Of a stretch of 60,573 nt of DNA, positions 59,648 to 60,573 are shown in pieces. This stretch comes from Gammaproteobacteria bacterium (GTDB taxonomy: Bacteria; Pseudomonadota; Gammaproteobacteria; Steroidobacterales; Foliamicaceae). The notes under the pieces were generated by a model that was given only the letters and a program-made list of their open reading frames with translations, was not told where the DNA came from and ran no database searches. Each line of letters begins with the position of its first letter. Position 1 is the first letter of the stretch. Location of the stretch: contig JAPOTY010000015.1 in NCBI GenBank assembly GCA_026708965.1, positions 5,001 to 65,573 of the forward strand, written 5' to 3'. Made by a program: the position numbers and the translations under genes.

Positions 59648-59908
59648 ATGAGAACGACACTCACGATTGAGCCGGATGTGGAGCGACTTCTGCAGCGGGC
59701 CATGCGGCGCACTGGCAGCAGCATGAAAGCCGTGGTCAACGATACGCTACGCCTCGGTCTAGGCGCTCGCACGAAACCAGCCCGCGCTCCCCGCTTCAAG
59801 GTGGAAGCCCACGCTTTCGGCTTCAAGCCGGGAATCGACGCGGACCGGCTCAACCAACTTGCGGACGAACTGGAAGCCGAGGAAGCCGCCCGCAGGCTGG
59901 CGCGGTGA
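59648..59908 (+). CDS. vapB: VapB-type antitoxin (ribbon-helix-helix)
   Basis: 86 residues. MRTTLTIEPDVERLLQRAMRRTGSSMKAVVNDTLRLGL (ends MRTTLTIEPD and LRLGL) is a ribbon-helix-helix domain, which would dimerise and bind the palindrome upstream. The rest, ending DELEAEEAARRLAR, is the toxin-binding tail. No ribosome site precedes the ATG. It overlaps the toxin gene by four bases, the usual arrangement. Confidence 0.9.
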   Translation: MRTTLTIEPDVERLLQRAMRRTGSSMKAVVNDTLRLGLGARTKPARAPRFKVEAHAFGFKPGIDADRLNQLADELEAEEAARRLAR

Positions 59909-60333
59909 TCGTTCCGGACATCAATCTGCTGGTCCACGCCCACAACTCGCAATCCCGCCGTCATTCCGCGGCCCGGTCGTGGTGGGAGGGACTAATGAAC
60001 GGCGGCGAAAGCGTAGGGCTATGCTGGATAACGATCCTCGGCTTCATCCGAATCGCAACCCACTCAAGGATCCTCGAAAATCCGCTGGACGCAGCCGGAG
60101 CCTGCCGGCGGGCGCGGTCTTGGCTGGCGCAACCTCAAACCTTGCTCATTGATCCCGGCGAGCGCCACGCGGATATCCTGTTCGGGCTTCTTGAGTCGCT
60201 GGGCACGGCAGGAAACCTGACAACCGACGCGCATCTGGCCGCTCTGGCCATAGAGCATCAGGCGGTTCTGCATTCCAGCGACGCTGATATGGCCCGCTTC
60301 CCCGGGCTTAAATGGACCAACCCGCTCGCATGA
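59905..60333 (+). CDS. vapC: VapC-type PIN-domain toxin
   Basis: 142 residues. The PIN-domain acids are D5 (MIVPDINLLVHA), the conserved middle acid region near ILGFIRIATH, then NLTTDAHLAALAIEH and HSSDADMARFPGLKWTNPL at the C-terminus, giving the four-Asp/Glu metal site. VapC toxins are RNases that cut tRNA or rRNA; this branch is common in chromosomes with RHH antitoxins. The length is normal and there is no sign of damage. It follows vapB with an ATGA overlap. Confidence 0.9.
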   Translation: MIVPDINLLVHAHNSQSRRHSAARSWWEGLMNGGESVGLCWITILGFIRIATHSRILENPLDAAGACRRARSWLAQPQTLLIDPGERHADILFGLLESLGTAGNLTTDAHLAALAIEHQAVLHSSDADMARFPGLKWTNPLA

Positions 60334-60446
60334 CCAAGCCATAAGCACTTGGCTGCAGCGGGCCGCTCCTTCCGGCCATCGTTACAGCGCAAGGGCATCC
60401 GCAGAGTCAAACGGGGAAAGAAACGCTTTCCGGGCGTTCAGGGCGT

Positions 60447-60480
60447 AAAAAAAGCGAGGCGGGCACTTGGCCCGCCTCGC
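60447..60480 (-). terminator. strong intrinsic terminator for a minus-strand gene
   Basis: GCGAGGCGGGC and GCCCGCCTCGC form a perfect 11-base stem around ACTTG (CAAGT on the minus strand), followed on the minus strand by seven Ts. It lies 24 bases after the stop of the gene at the right edge. Of the candidates in this window it is the only classic intrinsic terminator. Confidence 0.85.
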
Positions 60481-60503
60481 TGCAACGTGCGTTGCTGTTC
60501 AGG

Positions 60504-60573
60504 CTAGGCGATATCGAGGCCGTCGTCGATGGCCAGCACGAAGTCGCCGAGCAGGTCGTCATCGTCGAGGAAC
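60504..60573 (-). CDS. 3' end of an acidic protein (runs off the window)
   Basis: The minus strand ends FLDDDDLLGDFVLAIDDGLD, then IA and a TAG at 60504-60506. The strong terminator that follows supports a real gene. The 22 residues are Asp-rich with alternating Leu/Ile, which could be a short acidic tail or a calcium-binding segment; it is too short to assign. Confidence 0.55.
   Translation of the reverse strand, partial: FLDDDDLLGDFVLAIDDGLDIA

Overview
The window reads as chromosomal DNA of a GC-rich gammaproteobacterium. The evidence is gene order: lptD-surA-pdxA-rsmA with apaG/apaH nearby, and mreB-mreC-mreD-mrdA-rodA-mltB-rlpA-dacA-lipB in one unbroken strand. The outer-membrane machinery (LptD, SurA, RlpA, Lgt) shows a diderm cell, and gatCAB shows indirect amidation of Gln- and/or Asn-tRNA. 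The genus cannot be named from sequence alone. I saw no rRNA, tRNA or CRISPR array.

Layout. 1-5 kb is an accessory, decaying region: the 3' end of an unknown gene, a secreted ankyrin protein, an IS256-type transposase relic, a small hypothetical gene, a broken NYN-domain gene, and an intact two-gene module (AAA ATPase plus DUF4276) that looks like a defence system. Two fragments of a second tyrS copy lie on either side of that module, in the same orientation. 5-9 kb holds an ST7-like TPR protein, the intact tyrS and a DUF885 lipoprotein. 9.1-18.2 kb is one compact minus-strand run: ECF sigma, RskA-like anti-sigma, anchored alpha/beta hydrolase, anchored chelatase-like protein, membrane-fusion protein, ABC ATPase, two FtsX-type permeases and a cytochrome c'. 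This is the best candidate for an undescribed functional system. 18.3-20.1 kb is a frameshifted yyaL homologue.

20.3-44.8 kb is mostly housekeeping: VOC-lgt-thyA-small ORF-apaG and apaH on the plus strand; lptD-surA-pdxA-rsmA on the minus strand; murU; lipB and the cell-shape/peptidoglycan cluster on the minus strand; then gatCAB followed by an ABC ATPase and an adaptor with no adjacent permease. 44.8-49.2 kb carries two divergent, homologous, Tat-exported flavin amine oxidases and a secreted CpcT/CpeT-like protein.

49.2-50.5 kb is a tandem duplication of a membrane coiled-coil gene plus a HicB-like gene; the copies differ by one 11-residue repeat, and the first hicB is broken. Then come priA, a VOC protein, a patch of tiny ORFs with a possible hsdR remnant, the three-gene pnt transhydrogenase, an HNH nuclease, acs, and a VapBC pair whose promoter implies a leaderless mRNA. 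The right edge has a strong terminator for a minus-strand gene that runs off the window.

A family of long palindromic elements occurs at about 20.13-20.26 kb and 43.31-43.43 kb, with partial relatives at 9.63, 20.27 and 43.46 kb. Their arms differ between copies but each copy is perfectly self-complementary, and the loop lies in opposite orientations relative to the shared flank.
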